Shown here: positions 8,680-15,992 of the stretch, in pieces | Numbering within the stretch: the stretch's first letter is position 1 | How the letters are laid out: the number at the start of each line of letters is the position of its first letter | From: Pseudopedobacter sp040392825 | GTDB lineage: Bacteria > Bacteroidota > Bacteroidia > Sphingobacteriales > Sphingobacteriaceae | Assembly (NCBI RefSeq): GCF_040392825.1 | Contig: NZ_JBEBVH010000017.1 | Span: forward strand, 1 to 28,003 | Reading direction: 5' to 3' | DNA: 28,003 nt | Position numbers and translations under genes: made by a program | The notes under the pieces: generated by a model | The model's input: only the letters and a program-made list of their open reading frames with translations | The model's database searches: none | What the model was told of the DNA's origin: nothing

Positions 8680-8922
8680 TATGCATGTTATTAAACTGAC
8701 GGGCTGCATCAAAGGTAGTGCGTTTGTCAGGCCGAGGGATTCGAAGCCCTTTCGTACCACTCAAGGCATATTTCTACTCTGCTCAATATGACTCCTTTGT
8801 ATGATACGGCCTCTTTAACAGTACGACAAAATTCAGTCAGTAGCAAACCAGGAAGTATCATATTCCGAGTGGCGCTCTCCGGAAGAAGATCCTGCAACAA
8901 TTTACCGACTTTCTTCCTAACC
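8680..8922. repeat. Intergenic region with degenerate REP-like inverted repeat
   Basis: This non-coding stretch contains a decayed palindromic element. Arm one (8726-8749) reads GTCAGGCCGAGG then GATTCGAAGCCC. Arm two (8765-8792) is its approximate inverse, on the minus strand GTCATATTGAGCAGAGTAGA followed by AATATGCC. Both fit a pattern GTCA-n-TGAGC-(G)AGT-CGAA-n-CC. Looser copies may follow at about 8795-8828 (minus strand GTCGTACTGTT) and 8848-8887 (ATCATATTCCGAG). Interspersed repeats of this GTCAtnCTGAGC...GTCGAAG type occur widely between genes in Bacteroidota genomes (recalled, not checked). No gene or RNA is otherwise visible. Confidence 0.5.
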
Positions 8923-9876
8923 CTATTTCTCCGTGTAATTTTTATGTGATATCAGAAAACTTGCTCTTTCTTCATTTTTGAATGGAATATCCCAATTTCC
9001 CTGATAGCTTATTTTTGTAGGCAGCAGCTCATCCATAAAGTAAGACATTTCTATGTTCATTTGAATATCAAAGCTGAAAGCCAGATTGCCCAGTTTCATA
9101 TCTATATATCTGCCCAGTATCTGGAAATTCCTTTTGTCGAAAATAGTAGTTAATTCCTTGATCATTAAACCATCTTTTGTCCAGCCAGACAAATCATCTT
9201 TTAACGTTACCTTAAAACGATAGACGGGAATAGAATCTAAATAAGTGCCCGAATAAAATCTATAATCATAATACTGACGCATATTGGCAGAAAATATTTC
9301 TGTTTTTCCCGAGATAATAGGGATACCTTTTACAGGCCTTCCCGGACTAAAAATTAAGGTCTTTAACTTATCTTTATAAGACTCATTCTTCTCGCCCCCT
9401 TTATTTGCAGGACCGGAGGAAGAAGACGGCGAATAGTACGACTGATAGGCGTTCACAAAAATGTAATCGAACATTTCAATTGTCTTTAGCCTATATTTTC
9501 CACTTTTTTTATGAAGATTTCCTTCGCTTTTATCAACTAAATAGGTAATCTTCTGTGCGGATTTATTAGGATTATGTATGAACTTCCTGTAAATACGGCC
9601 ATTTACCTTGTTTTTTTTGTCGTAACTGTAAATACTGTTTTCGGCCAGGAATTTATATTTTTTCATGGCTCTGAAAGCCTCGTAAAAGCTAGTGTCGTTA
9701 ATGATGCGTTCTATAAAATCTTCCTGATTAAGTCCCGACTTAGCTGTCTTGATGACAACAACGCTATCGATAACGACACTTAAAATAGTGTCTGGATTAA
9801 AACGGGGAATGGCTTGTCCAAAGGAATATTGGTTCAGGAATAGGAAAATAGCCACAAGAAGACAAGAACGTTTCAT
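8923..9876 (-). CDS. Secreted protein of unknown function
   Basis: I do not recognise a named family. From the ATG at 9876 the protein has 317 aa and starts with a typical signal peptide (MKRSCLLVAIFLFLNQYSFG before Q). The rest is rich in beta-strand-like segments and aromatic/basic residues. It has a low-complexity Ser/Pro stretch (about 149-157, SYYSPSSSSG) and a C-terminal half (about 200-310) whose repeated strands (VYRFKVTLKDD, LTTIFDKRNFQILGRYIDMK, LPTKISYQGNWDIPF) recall LolA-like or outer-membrane-associated folds. That resemblance is weak. The reading frame is open to 9906, but a terminator hairpin (9893-9924) covers that extension and the later start has the better leader. It lies after the secA-SPOR-M20 group but is separated from it by that hairpin. 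Confidence 0.75.
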   Translation of the reverse strand: MKRSCLLVAIFLFLNQYSFGQAIPRFNPDTILSVVIDSVVVIKTAKSGLNQEDFIERIINDTSFYEAFRAMKKYKFLAENSIYSYDKKNKVNGRIYRKFIHNPNKSAQKITYLVDKSEGNLHKKSGKYRLKTIEMFDYIFVNAYQSYYSPSSSSGPANKGGEKNESYKDKLKTLIFSPGRPVKGIPIISGKTEIFSANMRQYYDYRFYSGTYLDSIPVYRFKVTLKDDLSGWTKDGLMIKELTTIFDKRNFQILGRYIDMKLGNLAFSFDIQMNIEMSYFMDELLPTKISYQGNWDIPFKNEERASFLISHKNYTEK

Positions 9877-9892
9877 AAAGGTCAGATAAAAG

Positions 9893-9924
9893 AACATCTC
9901 TACCAAAATTTCGATAGAGATGTT
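9893..9924 (-). terminator. Terminator between the M20 peptidase gene and the secreted protein gene
   Basis: The arms 9893-9902 and 9915-9924 are perfect 10-base complements with a 12-base loop. Read on the minus strand the hairpin is followed by CTTTTATC. It ends transcription from the secA-led group and shows that the next gene starts at 9876 rather than 9906. Confidence 0.65.
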
Positions 9925-9949
9925 TTATGAACTTTTTAAGATGCCGGTA

Positions 9950-11134
9950 TTAAAAACCTAACTGTTTAATAGCGGAATAGGCCATTAAACCAGTGCTGAT
10001 TTTTAGTGAGCTTTCGTCTATATCGAAAGTTGGAGTGTGAACCGACGAAGTGATGCCTCTTTCTTTATTCCCGGTGCCTAATCTGTAAAAACTTGCATTA
10101 GAAACCTGCGAATAATAGGCAAAATCTTCTGCAGCCATCCAGATATCTAAATCAATAACATTTTCTTCGCCTAAATAGTTAATAAGATTTTGTCTTACCT
10201 GTGCAGTTAACTTTTCTTCGTTAACCAGAAATGGATAGCCATTTACAATTTTAAAATCACAAGATCCACCCATACCTTCGGCAATAGACTCTGCCATTTT
10301 TTTCATCTTAATATGAGCAGATCTTCTCCACTCTTCGTCCAATGTTCTGAACGTTCCGTGAATAATTACTTCATTCGGGATTACGTTGGTGGCACCATCA
10401 GCTATAACTTTTCCGAAAGACAATACAGAAGGGATTCTCGGATCTGCATTCCTGCTTACGATTTGCTGTAAAGCTGTTAAGGTATGTGCCATAATCAATA
10501 CCGGGTCTATATTTTCATGTGGTTGTGCCCCATGTCCACCTTTGCCCTTTATAGTAATATACAGCTCATCAGAAGAAGCCATGTATTTACCTGCTCTTAT
10601 ACCCACTTTTCCCGCTTCTATCAAAGGCATTACATGCTGACCCAAAACTGCTTCGGGTTTTGGATTTTCTAAAGCTCCTTCTTTAATCATTAAGCTTGCT
10701 CCGCCGGGAAGAACTTCTTCTGCCGGTTGAAACATTAACTTTATGGTCCCTCCAAATTCACTTTTTAGCTTATTTAAAATAGCAGCGGTTCCCAACAAAG
10801 AAGAAGTATGTACATCATGTCCGCAAGCATGCATTACTCCCGGATTGGTAGACTTATAAGAAACATCATTGGCTTCCAAAATAGGTAAAGCATCCATATC
10901 TGCTCTTAAAGCGATAACTTTATCTGACGGTAACTCTCCTTTTATTATACCTAAAACTCCGGTATTGGCAATTTCCGTAAATGGAATATTCAGCGCACTT
11001 AATTGTTCTTTTACATACTTAGAAGTTTCATATTCGTGAAATGAAAGCTCCGGATTGGCATGTAAATGCCTTCTTTTTGCTACCACATCTTCATGAATTT
11101 CAGATGCGAGTGTTTTAATTTTATCTATCAGCAT
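9950..11134 (-). CDS. M20 family metallopeptidase (N-acyl-amino acid amidohydrolase type)
   Basis: This is a 394-aa zinc amidohydrolase of the M20D group, which hydrolyses N-acyl amino acids and related amides. The metal-site motifs are present: RADMDALP (Asp81), MHACGHDVHT (Cys104, His106), QPAEE (Glu139/Glu140), GQHVMP (His167) and a late His in SSVHTPTF. The small dimerisation domain lies between about 180 and 290 (GKGGHGAQPHENIDPV). The length is normal. No signal peptide is visible, so it is probably cytoplasmic. The ATG overlaps the stop of the SPOR protein gene by 1 base (TAATG), which suggests translational coupling. Exact substrate (acetyl, hippurate, N-acetyl-diaminopimelate) cannot be told from sequence. 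Confidence 0.92.
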   Translation of the reverse strand: MLIDKIKTLASEIHEDVVAKRRHLHANPELSFHEYETSKYVKEQLSALNIPFTEIANTGVLGIIKGELPSDKVIALRADMDALPILEANDVSYKSTNPGVMHACGHDVHTSSLLGTAAILNKLKSEFGGTIKLMFQPAEEVLPGGASLMIKEGALENPKPEAVLGQHVMPLIEAGKVGIRAGKYMASSDELYITIKGKGGHGAQPHENIDPVLIMAHTLTALQQIVSRNADPRIPSVLSFGKVIADGATNVIPNEVIIHGTFRTLDEEWRRSAHIKMKKMAESIAEGMGGSCDFKIVNGYPFLVNEEKLTAQVRQNLINYLGEENVIDLDIWMAAEDFAYYSQVSNASFYRLGTGNKERGITSSVHTPTFDIDESSLKISTGLMAYSAIKQLGF

Positions 11135-11556
11135 TATTGATCGGCTTTTTCTGGATTAATACGTTCTCTAAAGATAAATAATGTAGGAAAAACAGGGCGT
11201 AAAGCATTCATTAATTGCTGGGCTTCCATCCTGGTTCTAAAATCGCCTACCTTCAATCTGTAATTGGGCTGTGTGTATGAAATATAAGTATTGTGCTCCG
11301 GATAGAGCGTTTTAAACTTAGCTTGCATATCGTAAGCCTCTTTTCTGTTCGGGCCAAAGAAAATTTGTACTCTATAGCCTGTTATAACCAAAGGCGTACC
11401 GGATTGCGATACACCTTTGGTCAATTCTATTCTTCTTTTGATTAAACTATCTATAAGCGGGTCTTTGACCTCCTGAACCGAACCTTCCTGCGCTTTTGTA
11501 AGACAGGCCGACAGAAGAAAAAGAGCCAGTATACCGATATGTTTTATTCTAAGCAT
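11134..11556 (-). CDS. SPOR domain-containing envelope protein
   Basis: This is a small exported protein (140 aa from the ATG at 11556). The leader MLRIKHIGILALFLLSAC contains a possible lipobox (LSA-C, Cys18), though cleavage at TKA-Q is also possible. The SPOR domain occupies about residues 60-130: GYRVQIFFGP opens it, and RLKVGDFRTRMEAQQLMNAL followed by FPTLFI is the characteristic second half. SPOR domains bind peptidoglycan stripped of stem peptides, so a cell-wall-associated role is likely. The frame is open to 11610, but the extra 18 residues lie inside the 3' end of secA and spoil the leader. With the chosen start the gene overlaps secA by 8 bases (ATG before its TAG), and its own stop overlaps the next ATG. 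Confidence 0.85.
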   Translation of the reverse strand: MLRIKHIGILALFLLSACLTKAQEGSVQEVKDPLIDSLIKRRIELTKGVSQSGTPLVITGYRVQIFFGPNRKEAYDMQAKFKTLYPEHNTYISYTQPNYRLKVGDFRTRMEAQQLMNALRPVFPTLFIFRERINPEKADQ

Positions 11557-14500
11557 TTGCGCCGTGACAGTTTTTATATTTTTTACCACTTCCACAAGGA
11601 CAAAGGTCATTTCTGCCTATTTTTTCTTCCTGACGTACAACAGGTTGAGTTTTTTGCAGTTCTCTGGTGTCTTCCATTCCTGCCTGTTCAGATCCAACTT
11701 CTGTTCTTGAACTTTTCAGCTTACTTAAATCTACAGAAGGTTGAGGTCTGGCTTCCTGAACTGGCGCTTCCTGAACCGGAATTCCTCCTTTAAATAAGAA
11801 ACTTACCACTTCTTTATTTACAGACGCCAACATGCTCTTAAACAGATTGAAAGCTTCCATCTTATAAATAATCAATGGATCTTTTTGTTCATAAACCGCA
11901 TTCTGAACAGATTGTTTTAAATCGTCCATCTCGCGCAAATGCTCTTTCCAGGTATCGTCTATTAAAGCAAGTACAATATTTTTTTCAAAAGATTTGATGA
12001 CTTCTCTTCCATTAGTTTCAACAGATCTTTGAAGCGGAGCAGAAATCTGGATACCTCTGGTTCCATCTGTAAACGGAATGATGATATTCTCGATGTTATT
12101 ACCCCTTGTACTCAGGATTTCTCTTAATACTGGCAAAGCTTGTTGAGCAATTGCCTCGGATTTTCTGCCGTAATATTCAGAAGCCTCCTGGAATACTCTG
12201 TTTACTAATTTATCAATATTGGAGTTTCCAAATTCCTGTTCTGTAATTTGCGTATCAATAGAGAAAATTCTGATTAATTCTAATTTGAAGCCCTCGTAAT
12301 TGTTGGTGTCCTTGTATTCCGCAACGATATCATCAATTACATCAATAATCATGTTTTCGATATCAACATCCAGACGCTCGCCGAATAATGCGTTTTTACG
12401 TTTAGTATAAATTACGGTACGTTGCGAGTTCATCACATCATCGTACTCCAGCAAACGCTTACGAATACCAAAGTTATTTTCCTCTACTTTTTTCTGAGCT
12501 CTTTCGATAGAATTGGTAATCATAGAGTGCTGGATAACTTCGCCTTCTTCGATACCCATTTTCACCATCAGATTAGAAATTCTTTCAGAACCGAATAAAC
12601 GCATCAGATTATCTTCCAGCGACACGAAGAACTGAGAAGAACCCGGATCTCCCTGACGACCGGAACGACCACGTAGCTGTCTGTCCACACGACGGGATTC
12701 ATGTCTTTCTGTACCGATTATTGCTAAACCACCAGCTTCCTTCACACCCTCGCCCAATTTAATATCGGTACCACGGCCAGCCATATTGGTTGCAATAGTT
12801 ACTGTACCCGCTTTACCAGCTTCGGCAACAATATCGGCCTCCTTTTGGTGTAATTTCGCATTCAATACCTGATGTTTAATTCCGCGAAGTTTAAGCATAC
12901 GGCTTAATAATTCAGAAATCTCAACTGATGTTGTACCTACAAGTACCGGACGACCGGCATTCGATAATTCAACAATCTCGTCTGCCACAGCGTTGTATTT
13001 TTCACGCATAGTACGGTAAACTTTGTCTTGCAAGTCTTTACGGGCAATTGGTCTGTGCGGAGGAATCTCTACTACATCCAGTTTATAGATTTGCCATAAC
13101 TCACCAGCTTCAGTAACGGCAGTACCTGTCATACCTGCTAACTTATGGTACATTCTAAAATAGTTTTGAAGCGTGATAGTAGCATAAGTTTGCGTAGCAT
13201 CCTCAATTTTTACGTTCTCTTTAGCTTCAATAGCCTGGTGTAAACCGTCTGAATAACGACGGCCATCCATAATACGGCCGGTTTGTTCATCAACGATTTT
13301 AATCTTTCCATCGTCAATAATATATTCTGTATCCTTTTCGAATAGGGTATAAGCTTTTAGAAGTTGGTTTACTGAGTGAATACGCTCTGCTTTAATAGAG
13401 TAATCTCTCAATAATTCATCTTTTTGATGTGCTTTTTCTTCGGGAGTCGCGCTTGATTTTTCAATTTCTGCAATCTCGGTACCTACATCCGGTAAAATGA
13501 AGAAATGTGGATCTTCACCAGAAGCAGTAATCAATTCGATACCCTTTTCAGTTAATTCAACCTGATTTTGCTTTTCGTCAATAATAAAATAAAGCTCTGC
13601 ATCTACACGGTGCATCTCTTTATTTTGATCCTGCATGAAATAGTTCTCGGTTTTAGAAAGTACCTGACGGATTCCCGGCTCACTTAAGAACTTAATTAAA
13701 GCTTTACTTTTTGGCAAACCACGGTGAGCTCTCAATAAAGCCATACCGCCTTCTTCTATACCAGATTTTCCATCATTGATTTGCTTTTTGGCTTCATTTA
13801 AAACTCCGTTAATAAAGTTTTTCTGTGCATTAACCAAACGCTCTATTCTAGGTTTCAGATCGTAAAACTCATGTTCATCACCACGTGGGATTGGACCAGA
13901 AATAATTAAAGGTGTACGGGCATCGTCAATCAAAACCGAGTCAACCTCATCCACTATCGCATAATGTAATTTCCCTTGTACCAACTCTTCCGGTGTACGT
14001 GTCATATTGTCACGCAAGTAATCAAAACCGAACTCATTGTTAGTTCCGTAAACAATATCAGATTGATAAGCTCTTCTTCTGTCCGAAGAATTTGGATAAT
14101 GTTTATCAATACAATCTACAGACAGGCCGTGGAATTCGAAAACAGGTCCGTTCCATTCAGAGTCACGACGAGCAAGGTAATCATTTACCGTAACCACATG
14201 AACCCCCATGCCAGCAAGTGCATTTAAATAAATTGGTAAAGTTCCAACTAAAGTTTTACCCTCACCGGTACCCATTTCGGCAATTTTACCCTGATGAAGT
14301 ACAATACCACCAATCAGCTGGACATCATAATGGATCATGTTCCACTTAACCGTATTTCCTGCAGCTAGCCACGAATTGTGGTGAATAGCTTTGTCGCCAT
14401 CTATAACAACATTACCTTTTTTGGCCGCTAATTCTCTGTCGAAATCTGTTGCAGTAACTTCTACAGTTTCGTTTTCGGTAAATCTTCTCGCAGTTTCTTT

Positions 14501-14845
14501 CATTACAGCGAAAGCTTCGGGAAGAATTTCATTAAGTGTAACCTCTAATTGTTTATTGCGTTCTTTTTCTAAACGATCAATTTCATCGTAATAAGCTGTT
14601 TTTTCCGCTAAAGGCATTTGTTGGTTTTGCTCAACATTGCTTTTTATTTCGATGATTTTACCATTGATTTCTGACAAACTTTCTTGAATTCTGTGTTTGA
14701 AGTTTAAGGTCTTTCCTCTTAGCTCATCATTTGAAATGCCGGAGAGCTTATTATACTCCTCGTTTATCTTGTCTACGATAGGTCTGATTGCTTTTATATC
14801 GCGATCGGACTTGCTACCGAATATCTTACTAATAAAATTTAACAT
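11549..14845 (-). CDS. secA: Preprotein translocase ATPase subunit SecA
   Basis: This is the motor ATPase of the Sec pathway, which pushes unfolded preproteins through SecYEG. At 1098 aa it is longer than E. coli SecA (901 aa), as is usual in Bacteroidota because of insertions in and after the first nucleotide-binding domain. Visible motifs are Walker A MGTGEGKT (191-198), the DEVD Walker B (299-302), GTNNEFGFDYLRDNM, the preprotein cross-linking region, MTGTA, GTTSVEISELLS, ATNMAGRGTDIKLG and the QLRGRSGRQGDPG arginine-finger region. The C-terminal SEC-C zinc motif is complete (Cys1082, Cys1084, Cys1093, His1094) and would contact SecB or ribosomes. It heads the minus-strand group with the SPOR and M20 genes and is divergent from the antitoxin-like gene over 389 bp. 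Confidence 0.98.
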   Translation of the reverse strand: MLNFISKIFGSKSDRDIKAIRPIVDKINEEYNKLSGISNDELRGKTLNFKHRIQESLSEINGKIIEIKSNVEQNQQMPLAEKTAYYDEIDRLEKERNKQLEVTLNEILPEAFAVMKETARRFTENETVEVTATDFDRELAAKKGNVVIDGDKAIHHNSWLAAGNTVKWNMIHYDVQLIGGIVLHQGKIAEMGTGEGKTLVGTLPIYLNALAGMGVHVVTVNDYLARRDSEWNGPVFEFHGLSVDCIDKHYPNSSDRRRAYQSDIVYGTNNEFGFDYLRDNMTRTPEELVQGKLHYAIVDEVDSVLIDDARTPLIISGPIPRGDEHEFYDLKPRIERLVNAQKNFINGVLNEAKKQINDGKSGIEEGGMALLRAHRGLPKSKALIKFLSEPGIRQVLSKTENYFMQDQNKEMHRVDAELYFIIDEKQNQVELTEKGIELITASGEDPHFFILPDVGTEIAEIEKSSATPEEKAHQKDELLRDYSIKAERIHSVNQLLKAYTLFEKDTEYIIDDGKIKIVDEQTGRIMDGRRYSDGLHQAIEAKENVKIEDATQTYATITLQNYFRMYHKLAGMTGTAVTEAGELWQIYKLDVVEIPPHRPIARKDLQDKVYRTMREKYNAVADEIVELSNAGRPVLVGTTSVEISELLSRMLKLRGIKHQVLNAKLHQKEADIVAEAGKAGTVTIATNMAGRGTDIKLGEGVKEAGGLAIIGTERHESRRVDRQLRGRSGRQGDPGSSQFFVSLEDNLMRLFGSERISNLMVKMGIEEGEVIQHSMITNSIERAQKKVEENNFGIRKRLLEYDDVMNSQRTVIYTKRKNALFGERLDVDIENMIIDVIDDIVAEYKDTNNYEGFKLELIRIFSIDTQITEQEFGNSNIDKLVNRVFQEASEYYGRKSEAIAQQALPVLREILSTRGNNIENIIIPFTDGTRGIQISAPLQRSVETNGREVIKSFEKNIVLALIDDTWKEHLREMDDLKQSVQNAVYEQKDPLIIYKMEAFNLFKSMLASVNKEVVSFLFKGGIPVQEAPVQEARPQPSVDLSKLKSSRTEVGSEQAGMEDTRELQKTQPVVRQEEKIGRNDLCPCGSGKKYKNCHGANA

Positions 14846-15234
14846 TTTTCGATTAATTTGAATCTTAAAAACTCAACAATTACGCCATGTCTCAAAATAA
14901 AGTCAAAATGGCATCTTTGCGGGCGTGTAAAATTAATACTTTATTTAAAAGATTATAATTTAAATAGTGTTAAATGACATTATCAACCTATGTCGGCTGA
15001 TTATTCTTTGCTTTTATTGTAGTTCATACTTTTGGTTTTTACTGAAAGACAAATAAAGACTCCAGGTAGGTAACAAAACCTTTTAAGCTGTATGTTTAAT
15101 ATCCTATAGTTAACTGCTTATAGCTTTCAACTTTTAGCTATCGTTTAGGTCTGAACCTCAATATTAATTGTTTTTTTGCAATGTATAAACAATAGAATTT
15201 TTTATATTTCGTAATATATAAACATCAAACTCAT
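14846..15234. other. Divergent intergenic region, secA / antitoxin-like gene
   Basis: No gene or stable RNA is visible in these 389 bp. The region is very AT-rich at about 14935-14975. Around 15085-15141 it shows scattered AGCT-type words (AAGCTG, TAACTGCTTATAGC, TTTTAGCTA) that look like a decayed short repeat. It should hold the promoters for secA (minus) and the 72-aa gene (plus). For the latter the best candidate is TATATTTC at 15203-15210, with TTTG at 15175-15178 at a long 24-base spacing, so it is weak. I could not find a convincing secA promoter by eye. Confidence 0.4.
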
Positions 15235-15453
15235 ATGAACGGAATTAATCTTGTAACAGACGAAAAGGGAAATACTAAGGCGTTAATGCTGGATCTGGTT
15301 TATTTTAAAAAAGAGAATATAAATGCTAAAAGCGTGATGGAAGCGTTGTCTAATCTTCAACAGCTGATAGATGAAAGCGTTGTAGCTAATAAAAAAGATA
15401 ACGATTGGGAATCTGCAAAATCGAAATTAGAACAATTGAAGAACCTAAAATGA
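15235..15453 (+). CDS. Small antitoxin-like protein of unknown function
   Basis: This 72-aa soluble protein has no signal peptide. Its first 30 residues (GINLVTDEKGNTKALMLDL) resemble the start of small Bacteroidota antitoxins of the Phd/RelB-like kind, which read roughly I-x-Y-V-T-D-E-K-G-x-x-x-A-V-x-[IL]-[DP]-L. The remainder (VMEALSNLQQLIDESV ... WESAKSKLEQLKNLK) is charged and helical, as in toxin-binding tails. No RelE/ParE, HicA or other toxin is beside it. Instead its stop overlaps the start of the next gene (ATGA, 4 bases), an exported LTxxQ protein. The antitoxin resemblance is by eye and uncertain. The gene looks real because of the coupling and coding-like composition. Confidence 0.65.
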   Translation: MNGINLVTDEKGNTKALMLDLVYFKKENINAKSVMEALSNLQQLIDESVVANKKDNDWESAKSKLEQLKNLK

Positions 15454-15941
15454 AATATATTATAGCGGCCTTTTTTTGCTTTGCAATGTCTTATGGGCAT
15501 GCACAGCAGGATTCAGTAAATTCATCCCCGTTAAAATTTATAGGTGATAAAGAATATGCGTTTTATACCCAGGGAAATGATCCGGCTTTAGTTTTGATTG
15601 CAGAGCTTAACAATTATCCATCTCCCAAAGTTGTTTTGGAAAAGCAGAAACAACTGGGTTTAAATGCTACACAGAAGACACAGGTACAAACTATACAAAC
15701 GGAGATGACCCGCAAATTGAAAGAGATGGGCAATTTCTTAATTGTAGAACAAACCAAGTTAAATAAGCTTTTCGAAACAAATAAAATAAATGAGGGTTCC
15801 CTCATATACCATACTAATAAGATTGGTGCTTTAGAGGGTGAAATGAGGAATGCTTATTTGAAAGCGTACCTTAGAACAAGAGATATTTTAACTTCTCAAC
15901 AACTGAAAAAGTATCAGTCTTTAAAGAATGCGAACAAGTAA
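15450..15941 (+). CDS. Exported LTxxQ-motif protein (Spy/CpxP-like)
   Basis: From the ATG at 15450 this is a 163-aa protein with a signal peptide (MKYIIAAFFCFAMSYGHA before Q). The mature part is largely helical and contains two LTxxQ-like motifs, LNATQKTQ and LTSQQLKKYQ, in the spacing seen in Spy, CpxP and periplasmic heavy-metal sensor-like proteins. These bind unfolded or misfolded periplasmic proteins or act as stress sensors, so a periplasmic chaperone-like role is plausible but unproven. The frame is open from 15405, but the longer version would place 15 hydrophilic residues before the leader. The chosen ATG overlaps the upstream stop by 4 bases, so the two genes are translationally coupled. 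A hairpin and T-run separate it from accA. Confidence 0.7.
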   Translation: MKYIIAAFFCFAMSYGHAQQDSVNSSPLKFIGDKEYAFYTQGNDPALVLIAELNNYPSPKVVLEKQKQLGLNATQKTQVQTIQTEMTRKLKEMGNFLIVEQTKLNKLFETNKINEGSLIYHTNKIGALEGEMRNAYLKAYLRTRDILTSQQLKKYQSLKNANK

Positions 15942-15952
15942 TTTTAATTTTA

Positions 15953-15990
15953 GCTAAGTAAACGATAACTTAGCGCCCTAAAATTTTTTT
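15953..15990 (+). terminator. Weak terminator or attenuator directly before accA
   Basis: GCTAAGT (15953-15959) and ACTTAGC (15968-15974) form a 7-bp stem with an 8-base loop. Nine bases later comes a run of seven Ts (15984-15990), only two bases before the accA ATG. The stem is short, the T-run is not immediately adjacent, and the location leaves little room for an accA promoter after it, so it may be a leaky terminator or a leader element. Confidence 0.35.
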
Positions 15991-15992
15991 AT

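Noticed and set aside
8726..8770. tRNA fragment: the minus strand contains CTTCGAATCCCTC (T-arm-like) and TGAGTGGTACGAAAG (like a serine tRNA D-arm)
   Set aside because: There is no anticodon arm or acceptor stem, the base pair closing the T-loop would be C-C, and the two pieces fit better as arms of the REP-like inverted repeat.
11557..11610. Longer N-terminus for the SPOR protein
   Set aside because: The extra 18 residues lie within the 3' end of secA and precede an already complete signal sequence.
15235..15941. A classical type II toxin-antitoxin pair
   Set aside because: The second gene has a signal peptide and LTxxQ motifs and shows no RelE/ParE, PIN, HicA or Fic signature, so it is not a recognised toxin.
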